A DNA stretch of 64,000 nt from QWHO01 sp021404945 (GCA_963169765.1 CAUJEN010000082.1:19256-83255), one strand, 5' to 3'; shown: positions 28,043-37,051, counted from the first letter of the stretch. The notes: generated from the sequence alone by a model not told the origin. A program made the numbers and translations.

Positions 28043-28635
28043 CGCTTGGGAAAGTGCTTGTTCATCACTTCGTCATGTTTTTGCAGGCTATCGAGAAGCT
28101 CTTTCATCTTCTGGCGCTGCTCGGGCTCGACGGAGATGGTGCGGGCGATAGATTCAAAAAGCTCCCGGGTCTCCGCGAAGTCGTCCGGGGCGCAGCTGAA
28201 GGCAAAGATATAGCCTGAGCTCTCGCGGGTCACGAAGTAGGCCATGACCTGGACCGGCTGGCCACCGTAGCTGTGCCGGTAGAGGGCCCAACGGGAAGGA
28301 TCCGGGGAGGGCAGACTTTCGAAACCTTCCAGCCTGGTTGCTTGTTTCAGGCTACGCTGAACGAAGGCCTCACTGGTCTCGCCCGCCTCGAGTGGCACCG
28401 AAACCAGGGTAAGATTTTCCCGGAAGTCGTGTCCTTTGCGCACCGGGCTGATGGCCACCAGGGCGACCTCTTTCAGACCCTCGCGCAGCTCCCAGCTTTC
28501 TGGAACCTTCAAACTGACAACTTCCTCAGGGCGGCCTGCGGGGCCCAGGAAGATGCCGTGGGCAACGAGCGGGTGCTTGATCTCGCCACCGCAGCCCATC
28601 AAGAAAAGCAAAACCAGCCAGATAACCCGGCGCAT
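28039..28635 (-). CDS. DcrB/PsbP-like lipoprotein
   Basis: 198 residues. Lipobox LFLMGCGG (lipidated Cys at about 15). The body has the pattern of DcrB/Mog1/PsbP-like domains: VPESWELREGLKEVALVAISP, ENLTLVSVPL, and a final strand YIFAFSCAPDDFAETRELFESIARTI split by a loop. Anchored to the envelope; such proteins are small binding or assembly factors. Directly upstream of, and coupled to, the beta-propeller gene. Confidence 0.75.
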   Translation of the reverse strand: MRRVIWLVLLFLMGCGGEIKHPLVAHGIFLGPAGRPEEVVSLKVPESWELREGLKEVALVAISPVRKGHDFRENLTLVSVPLEAGETSEAFVQRSLKQATRLEGFESLPSPDPSRWALYRHSYGGQPVQVMAYFVTRESSGYIFAFSCAPDDFAETRELFESIARTISVEPEQRQKMKELLDSLQKHDEVMNKHFPKR

Positions 28636-28709
28636 GGGCCGGAGTTCGTTGCTGCAGTTCCGTCCCCTCCTCGTGATTGAGGGTTTTCCTACCCTTCAGT
28701 CACAATTTT

Positions 28710-28785
28710 GTCGGCGCAATTGCTCAGCACTTCGCCTGGTCCAAGCCCGGCGGCGCAATTGCTGCAAATTCGTCAGCACTCCGCT
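28710..28785. repeat. Two degenerate tandem copies of a CGGCGCAATT...TCAGCACT element
   Basis: CGGCGCAATTGCTCAGCACT at 28712-28731 and CGGCGCAATTGCTGCAAA then TCAGCACT at 28750-28781 resemble the right half of the inverted-repeat elements at 55079 and 59694 (CGGCGCGATTTACTGCAAAA then TCAGCACTT). The 28636-28983 gap contains no gene besides these. Confidence 0.5.
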
Positions 28786-28983
28786 TGAGGCTTCGACTGA
28801 TGACAGTGCCAATGAACCCGGCCTTGCGAGATTCTTCTCGAAACCTTCCCTGCAGGATGTGGCACGGGCGACGGGACGAAGCTTGATCGCCGTCAATTGA
28901 GAGCACGGTCGATGCGGGGGCTTGCAGATTGGGCAGCCCGGAGCCAGGGTCATCCCGACCGGTCATAGAATGCACCCACTCCT

Positions 28984-30291
28984 ATGCAGGACCCGAAGAG
29001 GCTGTTTGAATCAGCCCAGAACCAGATCGCCTCGGGCGATCTGAGCGCAGCCGAGCAGCTGTTGCGGCAGGCGGTCGAGCTGTCTGACGAGCCAGCTCTG
29101 TACACGGCCATCCTGGCCAGTTTGCTCGGGCTGCAGGGTCGCCACGAGGAATCGCTCGAGATCCTTAAGGAGGCCCTCCTGGAGGACCCCTCCAACGCTC
29201 ACCTGCTGGTGGCTACGGGGATGACGATGAAGGAAAAACGCGAGTACGCCCGCGCCGAGCAGTGCTTTCGGATGGCGCTCGAGAACGCGCCCGACCACGC
29301 CGCTGGCTTGCAGCAGCTGGCGCTGATCCTGGCCGACCGGGGCGACCTGGATGAGGCTGCCGACCTTGCGGTCCAGGCATTCGGTCAGCTACCCTACAAT
29401 CCAGACCTGGCCATCACCGCATCCGACGTGTTGCGACTGCTCGGGCGCGACCAGGAGGCCTTCGAGATCATTGAGCAGACGGCTACCTACCGGCCCGATG
29501 ACCTGGTCACCGTGGAGGCTGCCGTGGAGGCCGCCCTCGATCTCGAGCACCCCGACCGTGCCTGGCAGCTCATCGGTAAGGTGCAGTCGACCCATCCCCG
29601 GGTTCTGACCTACAAGGCCGTGGTGCTCGATCAGCTCGGTCGCGCAGAGGAATCGGAGAAGTTCCTGGAGGCGCTGCAGCCGCACGACCGGCTGCCGGCC
29701 GATCTGATGCTCCAGGTGGCCGGCGTCTGCCTCAGACGAGAGGAGTACGACCAGAGCCTGCACCTGATCGAGACTCTTCTGGCCTTGGATGACAAGGATC
29801 CCGGTCCCTGGCGCCTGCGCGGTCAGCTGGAGATGGCCATGGGCAATCTGGCCGAGGCCGTGGAGCATTTTCGCTGCTCCTACGCCTTGCGGCCCACCCC
29901 CGATCTGGCCTCTCAGCTGGCCACCGCCCTCTACAGCGCGGGGCGTTACGGCGAGGGGGTCGAGCTGTGCGAGCCGGTGGTCAAGGAGCATCCTGATGCC
30001 GAGCAGGTCTGGCTCAACCTGGTGCTGCTCTACGCTGCTCAGAATCGCCCAGACGAGGCCCTGGCCGCTCTGGCCAACACCGATCCGCGAGCCGTGCTGG
30101 ACGTGCTCGAGGGGGCCACCCTGGAGACCCCGGCCGAGCTGGCTCTGGTGCCCGCCCTGCAAGAGTTCCTCGTAAACTGGGAAGAGGAGGAGGACGAAGG
30201 GCCGGTCGAGGGGGAGGGTCCGCGCAAGCCGGCCGTGGCCCGCCCTTCGGCCAAAGCTCGAAAAAACAAGAAGAAAAAGAAGAAGAAATAG
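28984..30291 (+). CDS. TPR-repeat protein with Lys-rich tail
   Basis: 435 residues, helical throughout, with about nine tetratricopeptide repeats (for example SAEQLLRQAVELSDEPALYT, EYARAEQCFRMALENAPDHA, EAVEHFRCSYALRPTPD). The last 50 residues switch to an acidic stretch (EEEEDEGPVEGEG) and then an extremely basic end, KARKNKKKKKKK, which suggests nucleic-acid or membrane-surface contact. No signal peptide. Convergent with the second propeller gene (34 bp between stops). Confidence 0.85.
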   Translation: MQDPKRLFESAQNQIASGDLSAAEQLLRQAVELSDEPALYTAILASLLGLQGRHEESLEILKEALLEDPSNAHLLVATGMTMKEKREYARAEQCFRMALENAPDHAAGLQQLALILADRGDLDEAADLAVQAFGQLPYNPDLAITASDVLRLLGRDQEAFEIIEQTATYRPDDLVTVEAAVEAALDLEHPDRAWQLIGKVQSTHPRVLTYKAVVLDQLGRAEESEKFLEALQPHDRLPADLMLQVAGVCLRREEYDQSLHLIETLLALDDKDPGPWRLRGQLEMAMGNLAEAVEHFRCSYALRPTPDLASQLATALYSAGRYGEGVELCEPVVKEHPDAEQVWLNLVLLYAAQNRPDEALAALANTDPRAVLDVLEGATLETPAELALVPALQEFLVNWEEEEDEGPVEGEGPRKPAVARPSAKARKNKKKKKKK

Positions 30292-30324
30292 CCATAACCA
30301 CATTCTCGCACCAACCGCAGCACC

Positions 30325-31701
30325 TCACCACGGCTTCTTGACGCGCACCATCCGACCGCCGACCACCAGGAAGTCTCCGCGTCGCTCGACCTGAGCGCTG
30401 ACGGGCTGCTCTACCGAGGGCTCTGCCAGCACCTCGTCCAGGCTGCGCTCCTGGAGCAGGTGGACCTGGTCGTAGTGAGCCACCGCCAGACTGCCGTCCG
30501 GACCGAAGCTCGGCGAGCTGCGGTGGTAGCCGTCCAGTCGCCAGGAGACGTAGCCCTCCTTGCTGAGCACGTCCAGGCGATTTCCTTCCTGGCCCACGTA
30601 GATGGCCCCGTTGGGAGCGACCTGGGGCGTATTCATCCCGATGGTGCGCCAGCCGCTCTTTCGGGGTACGTGCATGATCGATTCTGGCTGCAGGTCGGAG
30701 TCGAGCTTCCACACCTCAGACTCGGCCGTGCACAGGAGGATGGTTCCGTCGCCCAGCACCGCCGGGGCCGAGGGAAGGGCGGTCCGCATGTCGCGCCGGT
30801 GGCGCTCCTTGCCCTGGCTGTCCAGGCTCACCACGTGGCCGTTGTCGGTCACCACCACCACGTTGCCGCGAGCGTCGGCGAGCAGCGCGTAGGGCTTGCC
30901 CGGCAGCGGGTCGGCGGCGGTGATCGTGCCCTCCGGCCGGGCCACCAGCACCCCCTCGTCGGTGGCCAGGAACATCGTGTTGTCGGGCGTAAAAGCGGGG
31001 CAGCGGGTGAGGACGCAGGGATGCTTCCAGAGCTCTTTCCCCTGGTCGTCGAGCAGGGTCACCCCCTGCCAGGTGGCCAGCACCATCCGATCATCCGGAG
31101 TGGCCAGCAAGGCGGCGTTCTCCTCCGGCGCCGGCTGGCGCCATCGCTCCTGGCCCTGCGGGTCGAGGGCCACGATCTGGCCTCTGGTCAGGGCGTAAGC
31201 ATTCCCCTTCGAATCGAGCTGGATATCCTGGACCAGCGGGCCGGGAAGCTCGGCCTGGAAGACCTCGCTGCCGTCCTGGCGCAGGCAGAGAACCTGACCG
31301 GACTCGTGGTTGGAGAACAACAGTCGCCCATCCGGAGTGCTTGCGGGCGTGTTGTAGCCGCTGGGAGAGAGCTCTCGCCGCCACCGCTCCTGGCGGGTCA
31401 CCGGATCGAAGGCCAGGATGGTGCCCTTGTTCGTGCCCACCACCAGCGTCCCGTCGGGCGTGAAGACGGGAGTGGGGGGATAGTAGTAGGTGTTGCCCCG
31501 CTGGTGGATGTCGTCGATGGGAAAGGAGCGCACGATGTGCCTGGCCCGCTCGGTGTCGGTGTGAAAGAGCTTGCGGGCCGCTTCCATGGTGTTGGTGGCG
31601 GGGGCGTGGCCGCTGATCGTGACCTGGTCAGGGTGGTCTCCCGAGGCCCGGGCGGGCAGGGCGGGAAGGCTGGCCGGCAGCGTCTGGGCATGGATCCGCA
31701 T
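30325..31701 (-). CDS. PQQ-type beta-propeller repeat protein with leader and C-terminal tag
   Basis: About 458 residues from ATG 31699-31701. Leader MRIHAQTLPASLPALPARAS with PDQVTISGHAP at 24-34, then a beta-propeller with blades such as TPDGTLVVGTNKGTILAFDP, LDPQGQERWRQP, GNVVVVTDNGHVVSLDSQG. The terminus is GDFLVVGGRMVRVKKPW. A second propeller of the same layout lies at 26669-28042. No signal peptide; the leader resembles those of the deiminase-like protein (50310) and the frameshifted gene (10647). Molecular role unknown. Confidence 0.8.
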   Translation of the reverse strand: MRIHAQTLPASLPALPARASGDHPDQVTISGHAPATNTMEAARKLFHTDTERARHIVRSFPIDDIHQRGNTYYYPPTPVFTPDGTLVVGTNKGTILAFDPVTRQERWRRELSPSGYNTPASTPDGRLLFSNHESGQVLCLRQDGSEVFQAELPGPLVQDIQLDSKGNAYALTRGQIVALDPQGQERWRQPAPEENAALLATPDDRMVLATWQGVTLLDDQGKELWKHPCVLTRCPAFTPDNTMFLATDEGVLVARPEGTITAADPLPGKPYALLADARGNVVVVTDNGHVVSLDSQGKERHRRDMRTALPSAPAVLGDGTILLCTAESEVWKLDSDLQPESIMHVPRKSGWRTIGMNTPQVAPNGAIYVGQEGNRLDVLSKEGYVSWRLDGYHRSSPSFGPDGSLAVAHYDQVHLLQERSLDEVLAEPSVEQPVSAQVERRGDFLVVGGRMVRVKKPW

Positions 31702-31748
31702 GGGCTCAGAGTATCGCTTGCTTCTCAAAGAGAGCTGAAACGAAAATC

Positions 31749-31777
31749 GGGCCCCGCACGGGTTACGTGCGGGGCCC
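31749..31777 (-). terminator. Intrinsic terminator of the gene at 31829-32626
   Basis: Perfect 12-bp GC-rich stem (31749-31760 with 31766-31777), 5-nt loop. On the minus strand it is followed by a T-rich stretch (CGATTTTCGTTT). Lies 52 bp past the stop of 31829-32626. Confidence 0.8.
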
Positions 31778-31828
31778 GGAAAGGCGACGAAGAAGCCGCT
31801 CAGGTCGGTTTACCGGTTTCAGGGAAGG

Positions 31829-32626
31829 TCAGGGCTGGGCCATCACCAGGTCGGCGTTGAGGGTGACCTCGACGCCCGCCACATCGCCGGCGGCCAGCGT
31901 GTTGGCGCCGGTCTCGGTGGAGCTGGTCAGGATCACCTGGTTGAGGTCGGAGCCGGCCAGGTAGCCGCTGGTGCCGATGGCTGAGCCGTCCTCGCTCTCG
32001 CCCAGGAGGCTCAGCTCCTGGTGATAGGAACGGCCGCCGATGGCGCCGTCCACCACCAGACGGCTGCGGCTCTCGTCGCCGCTCTGGCTCTCGACCAGGA
32101 ACAGCTTCTGGCTGACGGCCAGGTCGCCCACGCGGCCGTTGATGAACATGGCGTTCTGCCCTTCACACTCGCTGAAGGTCAGCTCCTGGGTGCTCTCGCC
32201 GATGGTGCCCGTGACCGTGATGGCACCGGTCTCGGTGTTGACTGCCCAGTTCTCGGTGTAGGCGGCCTCGCCCAGCGTTCCCGTGGCACTCACCAGGGCG
32301 CTGGGGTCGCCGGGGTTGAAGCTGTAGTTGACGCTGCCGGCGGTGTCGTTGAAGGTCAGGGCCAGAGCGGCGCTGGCCGGGGCACCGGTCATGGAGGAGG
32401 CGATCAGGCCGGTGACCACAGTGGCCACGGCGGCCGGGTTCAGGGTGGGCAGCAACAGGGCCTTGTTGGGGCAGTCGATGCGCGAGAAGTCGATGCCGGG
32501 CTCGGGAGTGGGCGGCTCGGGAGCGGGGGGCTCGGGGGCCGGGGGCTCGGGAGCCGGCGGCTCCTCGCGGCCCTTCAGGGGCGTGGTGAAAAGCGGAAGC
32601 TGAATAGCGCTCAAGGTCATGGACAT
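31829..32626 (-). CDS. Secreted-looking beta-rich protein with PAPEPP repeats
   Basis: 265 residues. Begins MSMTLSAIQLPLFTTPLKG, then a PEPPAP repeat tract (about 21-45), DFSRIDCPNKALLLPTLNP and a hydrophobic stretch at about 68-90. The rest is a repetitive, Gly/Thr/Ser-rich beta domain (GTLGEAAYTENWAVNTETG, TVTGTIGESTQELTF, GYLAGSDLNQVILTSSTE). GGAGGG precedes the ATG. No family recognised; the layout (leader, Pro linker, beta domain) suggests an exported or surface structure. The leader has no classical signal peptide. Confidence 0.65.
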   Translation of the reverse strand: MSMTLSAIQLPLFTTPLKGREEPPAPEPPAPEPPAPEPPTPEPGIDFSRIDCPNKALLLPTLNPAAVATVVTGLIASSMTGAPASAALALTFNDTAGSVNYSFNPGDPSALVSATGTLGEAAYTENWAVNTETGAITVTGTIGESTQELTFSECEGQNAMFINGRVGDLAVSQKLFLVESQSGDESRSRLVVDGAIGGRSYHQELSLLGESEDGSAIGTSGYLAGSDLNQVILTSSTETGANTLAAGDVAGVEVTLNADLVMAQP

Positions 32627-32782
32627 GGGAATACCCTCCGGTTCATCATCATGGCCAGGCGGAAAGGAGGTCTGGCTGTGGCTCTGTCCCCCCCGCCGCG
32701 TGCTCTGGCGACAAGCTATCCTGTCCGGGGGAGGTCAGACTTGAACCTCATGTTAACTTCGGTGCCATGCCACAATCACGTT

Positions 32783-32962
32783 ATGGATCGTGCATGTCCG
32801 GCTTGCGGCGGCCCACTTAATCGTGCCTTTGGATGTCCTGTCTGTGTCGCTTGCAAGCGGGGATGGTCGGACGATGGAAGAGAGATCGACCTTTTCACCC
32901 TGCTACAACCACCAAAGGAGCCCGCGCACCGACAGGGTGGAATTTCTCCAGGAGCTGAGCGC
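32783..32962 (+). pseudogene. Zinc-ribbon ORF, 3' end unclear
   Basis: ATG at 32783 opens a frame with MDRACPACGGPLNRAFGCP and CVACKRGWSDDGREIDLFTL, a credible CxxC...CxxCxxC zinc ribbon of about 45 residues. The frame then stays open through the antisense of ogt to 33754, which is not protein-like. Either the natural stop was lost or this is a fragment. I give the end only as the ogt boundary. Confidence 0.35.
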
Positions 32963-33478
32963 TCAGCGCACGCCGGCCAGCTCGACTCCTTCCAGGGCCA
33001 GCAAGCGTGCCTTGGCGGCCGTCTCGCCGTAGGCCGAGAATCCGCCCGGCCGCCCACCGCAGGCCACCACCCGATGGCAGGGCACCACGATGGGGAAGGG
33101 GTTGCGGGCCATCGCCTGGCCCACCGCCCGGGCTCCACCCGGCTTGCCCAGCTCGCGGGCCAGCTCGCCGTAAGAGATCGTCTCACCCGGCCGCACCTGA
33201 CGGGCGCGCTCGTAGACGGCGCGATGAAAGAGGGGAACCTTGCCCCAGTCCAGGCTCAGCTCCTGAAAGGCTTGAGGCTGGCCGGACAGATGACGGACCA
33301 GCGCTGCGATGGCCTGCCTCACATGCTCAGGGGGACGGGCCGTCCTGCCCCGCTGGCGCAGGCGCTCGGCGGTGGCTTCGCTGTCTTTCTCTGGCAACTG
33401 GATGCCCGAGATGCCCCGTTCCGTCCACAGAATTCCCAGCACACCGATGGGGGAGTCAAACAGCGAATAGTTCTCCAT
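32963..33478 (-). CDS. ogt: Methylated-DNA--protein-cysteine methyltransferase
   Basis: Suicide repair protein that removes alkyl groups from O6-alkylguanine (and O4-alkylthymine) onto its own Cys. 171 residues: N-terminal ribonuclease-like domain (DSPIGVLGILWTERGI), then the DNA-binding C-domain with VPLFHRAVYERARQVRPGETISYGELA, RAVGQAMARNP and the active site IVVPCHRVV (Cys134). Acceptor half only, without the AraC-type domain of Ada. No partner genes. Confidence 0.94.
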   Translation of the reverse strand: MENYSLFDSPIGVLGILWTERGISGIQLPEKDSEATAERLRQRGRTARPPEHVRQAIAALVRHLSGQPQAFQELSLDWGKVPLFHRAVYERARQVRPGETISYGELARELGKPGGARAVGQAMARNPFPIVVPCHRVVACGGRPGGFSAYGETAAKARLLALEGVELAGVR

Positions 33479-33546
33479 AAGGCCCCCGCATACGACGCAT
33501 CGGGCCCCTCTCCCGCGTACGCACTTTCGAGGATCGAGAAATTTTT

Positions 33547-33675
33547 ACCCGAATCTTGCTCGTCGTGGCGGCCGCGCCCAGGACCTTCGTCGAGCTTCCC
33601 GGAGGGCATAACGACGACCCCTTTGCCAGGCCCGAGGTGCGGGCAGCCGTGGCAGATTTCTTGCTGTCCACGCTT
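33547..33675 (+). pseudogene. C-terminal remnant of an alpha/beta hydrolase
   Basis: The translated stretch PRTFVELPGGHNDDPFA then RPEVRAAVADFLLSTL matches the usual end of alpha/beta hydrolases, where a GxHND-like motif carries the catalytic His before a last helix. No N-terminal part or start is present upstream; the frame runs on into the moaA antisense. It fills most of the 33479-33695 gap. Confidence 0.4.
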
Positions 33676-33695
33676 GAGCAGCCCGCGCCCTTACT

Positions 33696-34685
33696 TCAAC
33701 CCCCCCGCGTGTGCATCTCAAGATGCGGATTCTGGCGCAGCTCTTCAAGGCTGACAAAGGACCCGCGACGGCGCAGGGCGGTGCGCTCCTCGGCCCCTCG
33801 ATCGCTGCGCGCGCCCCACACGGTCCGCAGTCGTTCCACCAGCTGCTCGCGGCTCTCGCCGGAGCGCAGCGGTTGGCGCAGGTCGGTGCCGCGGGTGGCG
33901 TAGAGGCAGGTAAACAAGCGCCCATCGGCGGTCAGCCGGGCCCGGTCGCAATCGGCGCAGAAGGGCGCCGTGGTGGAGGCCACGATGCCGAAGACCTGGC
34001 CGTCCGCCAGGGCGAATCGCTCGGCCGGAGCCGAGCCGCGGCCGGGTAGTGGCTCGGCCGGCCCCACCCGTTCCAGGATCTCGGTCCGCGACAGCACCCG
34101 CTCGGGGCTCCAACGCGTGGCACCGCCCACGTCCATGTACTCGATGAAACGAAGCTCGGCGTTCATCGAGCGGGCGAAGGCGAGTAGCTCGGCCAGCTCG
34201 TCTTCGTTGACGCCGCGCATCACCACCGTGTCCAGCTTCAGCCCTCCGAACTCACGACGAGCGGCTGCAATTCCTTCCAGCACCTGCTCGAGCGAGTCGC
34301 GCCGGGCCAGCTCGCGGAAGCGATCGGGCCGCAGGGTATCCAGGCTGACCGTGACGCGGTGCAGGCCAGCCTCACGCAGCTCACGGGCTTGAGCGGCCAG
34401 CAGAACACCATTGGTGGTCAGAGCGAGATCCTCAAAGTCGAGCAATTCGACCAGGCCGGCCAGGTTGCGTCGCAACAGCGGCTCGCCTCCAGTCAGACGA
34501 AGGCGACGCACCCCCAGATCGCGGAATGCCGCCGCCAGGCGTGCGATCTCCTCATAGCTGAGCAGATGCGTCCTGGGCAGCCAGTGGTATTCTTCTTCGG
34601 GCATGCAGTAAGCGCAGCGAAGGTTGCAGCGGTCGGTGACCGAGACCCGGAGGCTCTCCAGAGGGCGTTGCAGCGCATCGAGCAT
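33696..34685 (-). CDS. moaA: GTP 3',8-cyclase, molybdenum cofactor biosynthesis
   Basis: Radical SAM enzyme that converts GTP to 3',8-cyclo-GTP in the first step of molybdopterin synthesis. N-terminal cluster C20-x3-C24-x2-C27 (TDRCNLRCAYCMPEEE), LTGGEPLLR, the second cluster in APFCADCDRARLTADGRLFTC, and the essential C-terminal Gly-Gly (TRGG end). 329 residues from ATG 34683-34685. Other moa genes are not in the window. Divergent from the dipeptidase gene. Confidence 0.95.
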   Translation of the reverse strand: MLDALQRPLESLRVSVTDRCNLRCAYCMPEEEYHWLPRTHLLSYEEIARLAAAFRDLGVRRLRLTGGEPLLRRNLAGLVELLDFEDLALTTNGVLLAAQARELREAGLHRVTVSLDTLRPDRFRELARRDSLEQVLEGIAAARREFGGLKLDTVVMRGVNEDELAELLAFARSMNAELRFIEYMDVGGATRWSPERVLSRTEILERVGPAEPLPGRGSAPAERFALADGQVFGIVASTTAPFCADCDRARLTADGRLFTCLYATRGTDLRQPLRSGESREQLVERLRTVWGARSDRGAEERTALRRRGSFVSLEELRQNPHLEMHTRGG

Positions 34686-34749
34686 CCCCAAGTCTTTCTC
34701 TCTCTCACGGAGGAATCTTTCCCTCAGGCCTCGATCTGGCAATACCAGC

Positions 34750-35793
34750 ATGGACATCCCCATTCTGCTCGGCCACAACGACGTGCTGCTTCGCCTCGAG
34801 CGCGAGGGCGACCACCTGCCCTTCCTGCTGGGGGACCCGGAGGCTCAGGTGGACCTGCCGCTGGCCCGACGCGGCGGCCTGGGCGGGGGCTTCTTTGCGG
34901 CCTGGGTTCCCGATCTCGACCCCGACGAGACTTACTACGATGACAGCGGCGGCTATGCCATCGCCCTGCCCGATCCGCTCGATCCCGAGTATGCCTTCGA
35001 AGTCGCCCTCTCGATGTCGGACAAGCTGTTGCAGCTCGAAAGCGACTCGTTGGGCAGCGTCTGCGTGGTGCGCTCGTGGTCTGATCTGGTGAGCTGTCTG
35101 GAAGAGGATGTCTTCGCGGCCATCTTACACTTCGAAGGAGCCGAGCCCATCGATTCGGGCCTGCGCAATCTGGAGGAGCTCTATGCGCTGGGTCTGCGCT
35201 CGCTGGGCCTGGTGTGGAGCCGGCCCAACCTGTTCGGGCACGGCGTGCAGCTTCGTTTCCCCTCCTCGCCCGACACCGGGCCCGGCCTGACCCGGCGTGG
35301 GCGCGAGCTGGTGCGCGCCTGCAACGAGCTGGGCATCATGCTGGACGTGTCCCACCTGACCGAGGAGGGCTTCTGGGACGTGGCCTATCTGAGCCGCTAC
35401 CCGCTGGTGGCCACGCACTCCAACGCCCACGCCCTTTGCCCTTCCTCGCGCAATCTCACCGACGAGCAGCTCCGGGCGTTGGCTGATTCCGGAGGCCTGG
35501 TCGGAATCAGCTTCAGCGTGGCCGACCTTCGTCCCGACGGCGAGGACGACCCGGACACCCCGCTCGAGCTGGTGCTCGATCACCTGGAGTACGTGGCTGA
35601 GCTGGCCGGGATCGACCACGTGGCGCTGGGCTCAGACTACGAAGGCGCCACCATGCCAGAAGAGCTCTGGGATACCAGCGAGTTGGGGCAGGTGCTCTGG
35701 GGTCTGGCAGACCGCGGCTTCTCGCACGAGGAGATCGAGAAGGTGGCTCACGGAAACTGGCTGCGTGTTCTGGGGGAGACCTGGGAGCCATGA
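34750..35793 (+). CDS. Membrane dipeptidase-type peptidase (M19, renal dipeptidase family)
   Basis: 347 residues. Zinc site residues of the family are in place: LGHNDVLL (H-x-D), Glu in LHFEGAEPI, DVSHL, His in ATHSNAHAL and Asp in LGSDYEGA. Cleaves dipeptides; bacterial members often accept D-amino acids at P1'. No signal peptide or lipid anchor, so cytoplasmic here. Start at ATG 34750, where family similarity begins; the frame is open upstream but into the moaA antisense. Confidence 0.92.
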   Translation: MDIPILLGHNDVLLRLEREGDHLPFLLGDPEAQVDLPLARRGGLGGGFFAAWVPDLDPDETYYDDSGGYAIALPDPLDPEYAFEVALSMSDKLLQLESDSLGSVCVVRSWSDLVSCLEEDVFAAILHFEGAEPIDSGLRNLEELYALGLRSLGLVWSRPNLFGHGVQLRFPSSPDTGPGLTRRGRELVRACNELGIMLDVSHLTEEGFWDVAYLSRYPLVATHSNAHALCPSSRNLTDEQLRALADSGGLVGISFSVADLRPDGEDDPDTPLELVLDHLEYVAELAGIDHVALGSDYEGATMPEELWDTSELGQVLWGLADRGFSHEEIEKVAHGNWLRVLGETWEP

Positions 35794-35875
35794 GCCTCGG
35801 GCTTTGAGAAATCGAAAATATTTTAGCCCGCTCCGATAGGGTCTGCAAAAAGGTCAACTCTGGAGAGATTCGCCA

Positions 35876-36412
35876 ATGCAGATCCGCTTTGCGCTGCCCA
35901 GGGGAGCGACGTCGCTCACATCGGCTGTCCGGCAGTTGACCCGAGCCGATGAGAAAGTCCAACAAGCAGAGCAGGAAGTCAAACAAGCCAGGGCAGCGCT
36001 GGCCGAGCTCCGCACCGCGCACAGCCAGGAGGCGCTCTGCAAGCTGGCCAGCCGCAAGAAGATGTCCGCCTACGGCATCTGGGTTTTGTGTCTACCGCCG
36101 ATCGCCGGGATGTACCTCGCTGGCAACTTGGGACTGGGTCTTCCTGCGCTCGTGGCCGGGCTGGTGGCCCCGGGTGTCGGGTTCTGGCTGATCAGCAGGT
36201 CGGCTGAGCAGGAGGGTGCCGAGAAGTACGCGGCGCTGGCCCCGCAGGAGAGAGCTCTCGAGCATCGTCTGGCCGAGGCCCTGGCGAATCATCAGGCGGC
36301 GGTGATGGTTCCCTCCGAAACGTCCGCGGCCGTCCAGGAAGACTCGCGCAAGATTCTGGTCAATGGAGTCACGCTGGCGAAAAAACGGAGCTCAAAGGTG
36401 CCGAGCGGCTAA
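35876..36412 (+). CDS. Coiled-coil / membrane hairpin protein with C-terminal tag
   Basis: 178 residues. MQIRFALPRGATSL leader, coiled coil (about 20-60, ADEKVQQAEQEVKQARAALA), two hydrophobic segments (about 66-105), a second charged helix, then EDSRKILVNGVTLAKKRS near the end. GGAGAG precedes the ATG. The same architecture recurs at 49698-50306 with no obvious sequence identity except the terminal motif. Unknown function; probably membrane-embedded with both ends on one side. Confidence 0.65.
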   Translation: MQIRFALPRGATSLTSAVRQLTRADEKVQQAEQEVKQARAALAELRTAHSQEALCKLASRKKMSAYGIWVLCLPPIAGMYLAGNLGLGLPALVAGLVAPGVGFWLISRSAEQEGAEKYAALAPQERALEHRLAEALANHQAAVMVPSETSAAVQEDSRKILVNGVTLAKKRSSKVPSG

Positions 36413-36694
36413 ACTACAGTAGCTGTGCAAGTGCTCGAGCCCTCGCCTGACCCGCAAGTGCCATACTGGCCCAGGTTTCTTGACATTTGCCCCGGGGCCG
36501 CAGGAAAACCACCGAGCGCAGCTCCGCCCCCCCGCTCTCAGTGCAAGCCTTGTTGATCCGTCGGGGGACGTACCGGGAATCGCTCTGGCAACATCTCGGA
36601 AACAGCCAGTTCTCGGTTGGAAACAACGCGCGGTTTCATGTCGCGTAGACTGCCGCCCAGAGAGCGCATTGCGCAGTCGACAAGGAGATCAACC
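36413..36694 (+). other. Gap with possible decayed short ORF
   Basis: Two adjoining frames look protein-like: EPSPDPQVPYWPRFLDICPG (about 36430-36500) and, in another frame, LLIRRGTYRESLWQHLGNSQ continuing to NNARFHVA with a TAG near 36650. They may be one small gene with a frameshift; both are too short for certainty. Nothing else is visible before the AAGGAG of the next gene. Confidence 0.25.
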
Positions 36695-37039
36695 ATGCAG
36701 ATTCAGAGCCTGTCTTACCAGAATCAATACCGGCCTACCCTGGCCCAGTTGCCGGCCCCGCGTCCTCAGTCCTCGGGTGACACTTTTGAGAGCGGCCAGG
36801 ACGATTTGCGCTTCATCTTCAAACACACCGCGTGCGGCGCTGCCATCGGGGGTATCGGTTTGGGCGCAGCTGTAGGCATAGGCGCTGGCCTGGTGGCCGG
36901 AGCAGCCGGCCTGTCCCTCGGGGGCGCCGTGGGCGCGGGCCTGCTGGCCAGCTTGCCCGCCGGCATTTACGGCGGCATCGGCGGCGCCATCCTGGGCACC
37001 GGGGTGGGCATGGTGCGCCTCATCCTGCGTGAGAGCTAA
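36695..37039 (+). CDS. Glycine-zipper membrane protein with leader
   Basis: 114 residues from ATG 36695 (AAGGAG 6 bases upstream). Leader MQIQSLSYQNQYRPTLAQLP, Pro/Ser linker, short amphipathic piece (DDLRFIFKHT), then a long Gly/Ala zipper (AAIGGIGLGAAVGIGAGLV and GAVGAGLLASLPAGIYGGIG) sufficient for two or three membrane helices. Similar zippers occur in pore-forming peptides and bacteriocin-like proteins, but the family is not identifiable. The leader matches those of neighbours (MQ-[IVL] start). Confidence 0.65.
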   Translation: MQIQSLSYQNQYRPTLAQLPAPRPQSSGDTFESGQDDLRFIFKHTACGAAIGGIGLGAAVGIGAGLVAGAAGLSLGGAVGAGLLASLPAGIYGGIGGAILGTGVGMVRLILRES

Positions 37040-37051
37040 ACTCTGGTCGTT

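Noticed and set aside
32963..33754. Continuation of the zinc-ribbon frame across ogt
   Set aside because: Antisense of a clear ogt gene, without further motifs.
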